A stretch of DNA of 8,574 bases from Burkholderiaceae bacterium (GTDB lineage: Bacteria; Pseudomonadota; Gammaproteobacteria; Burkholderiales; Burkholderiaceae). The stretch covers positions 1 to 8,574 of the forward strand of contig CANISN010000060.1 of the NCBI GenBank assembly GCA_947470165.1, in the 5' to 3' direction. A program made the translations under genes and the position numbers. Position 1 is the stretch's first letter. Each line of letters starts with the position of its first letter. Below the pieces are notes generated by a model. It was not told where the DNA came from and did no database searches. It saw only the letters and a list, made by a program, of their open reading frames with translations. Shown here one piece after another: positions 7,443-8,574 of this stretch.

Positions 7443-7458
7443 TCTCTATTTCTCTATT
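7443..7458. repeat. Tandem 8-bp direct repeat in the ahcY-metF spacer
   Basis: TCTCTATT occurs twice back to back on the plus strand, reading AATAGAGA twice in the direction of metF transcription. It ends 15 bases before the metF ATG. That is too far for its AGAGA to act as a normal ribosome binding site. It may be a chance duplication or an upstream purine-rich enhancer of translation. The rest of the 55-base spacer shows no clear hairpin. Confidence 0.5.
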
Positions 7459-7482
7459 GAATAATGTCTGGTAAGGAGCAGA

Positions 7483-8574
7483 TTAATAACGATAGTGGTC
7501 AGCCTTGTATGGGCCTTCCTTCGTTACGCCAATATAGGAGGCTTGCTGATCAGACAATACGGTTAACTGTGCATTCAGTGTTTTGAGCTGCAAACGAGCT
7601 ACCTTCTCATCTAGGTGCTTGGGCAAGGTATAAACGCCTACTGGGTACTTAGTTGTTCCAACCGCATTCCACAGTTCAATCTGTGCAATCACTTGATTTG
7701 CAAATGAAGAGCTCATCACATAGGAGGGATGCCCAGTACCACAACCGAGATTAACCAAGCGGCCTTTAGCCAAAATGATGATGCGCTTCTCAGGATTACC
7801 ATTGCTTGCTGGGAAAATCACATGATCTACTTGTGGCTTAATCTCTTCCCATTTGTACTTCTCAATACCAGCAACATCAATTTCATTATCGAAATGGCCA
7901 ATGTTACAAACAATGGCTTGATTTTTCATCTTCACCATATGGTCATGCGTAATCACATGGTAGTTACCTGTCGCTGACACAAAGATGTCCGCTTTATCTG
8001 CAGCGTAGTCCATGGTAACAACACGATAGCCTTCCATCGCTGCTTGCAGTGCACAGATTGGATCGACTTCAGTTACCCAAACTTGAGCAGACAAAGCACG
8101 CAGAGCTTGTGCTGAACCCTTACCCACGTCGCCATAACCGCAAACAACCGCAACCTTACCAGCAACCATCACATCGGTAGCACGTTTGATCGCATCCACT
8201 AAGGACTCACGGCAACCATAGAGATTGTCAAACTTGCTCTTTGTGACAGAGTCATTCACGTTAATCGCTGGGAACTTCAAATCGCCTTTAGTAAACATCT
8301 GATACAGGCGATGTACACCAGTAGTAGTTTCTTCGGTAACGCCTTTAACTTTTTCTAAGCGCGTGGAATACCAAGTTGAATCTTGCGCCAATTTATTCTT
8401 AATGGCTGCAAATAAAATTGTTTCTTCTTCGCTAGTTGGGTGACTCAAGCAAGCTTGATCTTTCTCAGCGCGTGCGCCTAGGTGTAATAACAAGGTAGCA
8501 TCACCGCCGTCATCCAAAATCATATTAGTGAAGCCGCCATCGGCCCACTCAAAAATACGGTGGGTGTAATCCCA
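7483..8574 (-). CDS. ahcY: S-adenosylhomocysteine hydrolase (5' end cut by window edge)
   Basis: The frame stays open to the right edge, giving the C-terminal 364 residues; roughly the first quarter lies outside. The enzyme splits S-adenosylhomocysteine into adenosine and homocysteine, relieving inhibition of SAM-dependent methyltransferases. Visible motifs are [12 protein letters not shown] at the edge, [39 protein letters not shown], the NAD-binding [41 protein letters not shown] and the canonical C-terminus KADHYRY. Between LLLHLG and the EETTTG motif there is an insert of about 40 residues compared with the human enzyme, as in many bacterial forms. An internal ATG at 8523-8521 is not the start, because conserved residues continue upstream of it. 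The promoter, and any SAH riboswitch (known upstream of ahcY in many beta-proteobacteria), would lie outside this window. Confidence 0.97.
   Translation of the reverse strand, partial: WDYTHRIFEWADGGFTNMILDDGGDATLLLHLGARAEKDQACLSHPTSEEETILFAAIKNKLAQDSTWYSTRLEKVKGVTEETTTGVHRLYQMFTKGDLKFPAINVNDSVTKSKFDNLYGCRESLVDAIKRATDVMVAGKVAVVCGYGDVGKGSAQALRALSAQVWVTEVDPICALQAAMEGYRVVTMDYAADKADIFVSATGNYHVITHDHMVKMKNQAIVCNIGHFDNEIDVAGIEKYKWEEIKPQVDHVIFPASNGNPEKRIIILAKGRLVNLGCGTGHPSYVMSSSFANQVIAQIELWNAVGTTKYPVGVYTLPKHLDEKVARLQLKTLNAQLTVLSDQQASYIGVTKEGPYKADHYRY

Noticed and set aside
7729..7977. 82-codon open frame on the plus strand opposite ahcY
   Set aside because: The hydrophobic-looking translation comes from the antisense of highly conserved AhcY codons; no independent signal supports a gene.
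8521..8523. ATG that could be taken as the ahcY start
   Set aside because: The same frame continues upstream to the window edge with conserved AhcY residues ([12 protein letters not shown]), so the gene is truncated by the window and not short.

Overview
The window looks like ordinary chromosomal DNA of a beta-proteobacterium. A Burkholderiales member with moderate GC, such as a Polynucleobacter-type genome, fits best. That assignment is an inference from three things: the ahcY-metF pair, the slt / NDUFA9-like / cca cluster, and an S-adenosylhomocysteine hydrolase carrying the roughly 40-residue insert typical of many bacterial forms. Coding density is very high. No gap between genes exceeds about 60 bases, and I see no mobile element, CRISPR array, tRNA or rRNA.

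Layout from left to right. (1) The 5' part of a short-chain dehydrogenase of the pteridine reductase/FolM type runs off the left edge on the minus strand. It starts at a GTG and is divergent, across 25 bases, from (2) a plus-strand MidA/NDUFAF7-family methyltransferase. (3) That gene converges, 3 bases apart, on a tight minus-strand cluster. In transcription order the cluster is a soluble lytic transglycosylase (slt), an NDUFA9-like NAD(P)-binding protein and a CCA-adding tRNA nucleotidyltransferase (cca), with spacers of 23 and 4 bases. (4) slt is divergent, across 46 bases, from a plus-strand 5-formyltetrahydrofolate cyclo-ligase. (5) The cyclo-ligase converges, 16 bases apart, on minus-strand metF. 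metF lies 55 bases downstream of ahcY, whose 5' end is cut by the right edge.

Functionally, the right side is folate one-carbon and methyl-cycle metabolism. AhcY clears S-adenosylhomocysteine, MetF supplies 5-methyl-THF for remaking methionine, and the cyclo-ligase returns 5-formyl-THF to the active folate pool. The pteridine reductase on the far left also belongs to pterin/folate chemistry. The middle holds cell-wall turnover (Slt), tRNA 3'-end maturation (Cca) and two proteins whose mitochondrial relatives serve respiratory complex I (NDUFAF7 and NDUFA9).

I did not find a convincing new system. The points most worth a second look are the apparent loss of the HD phosphohydrolase motif in Cca, the proximity of the two complex-I-related homologues, an Asp in the pteridine reductase where classical SDRs have Ser, and a perfect 8-bp inverted repeat at the MidA/cca convergence.
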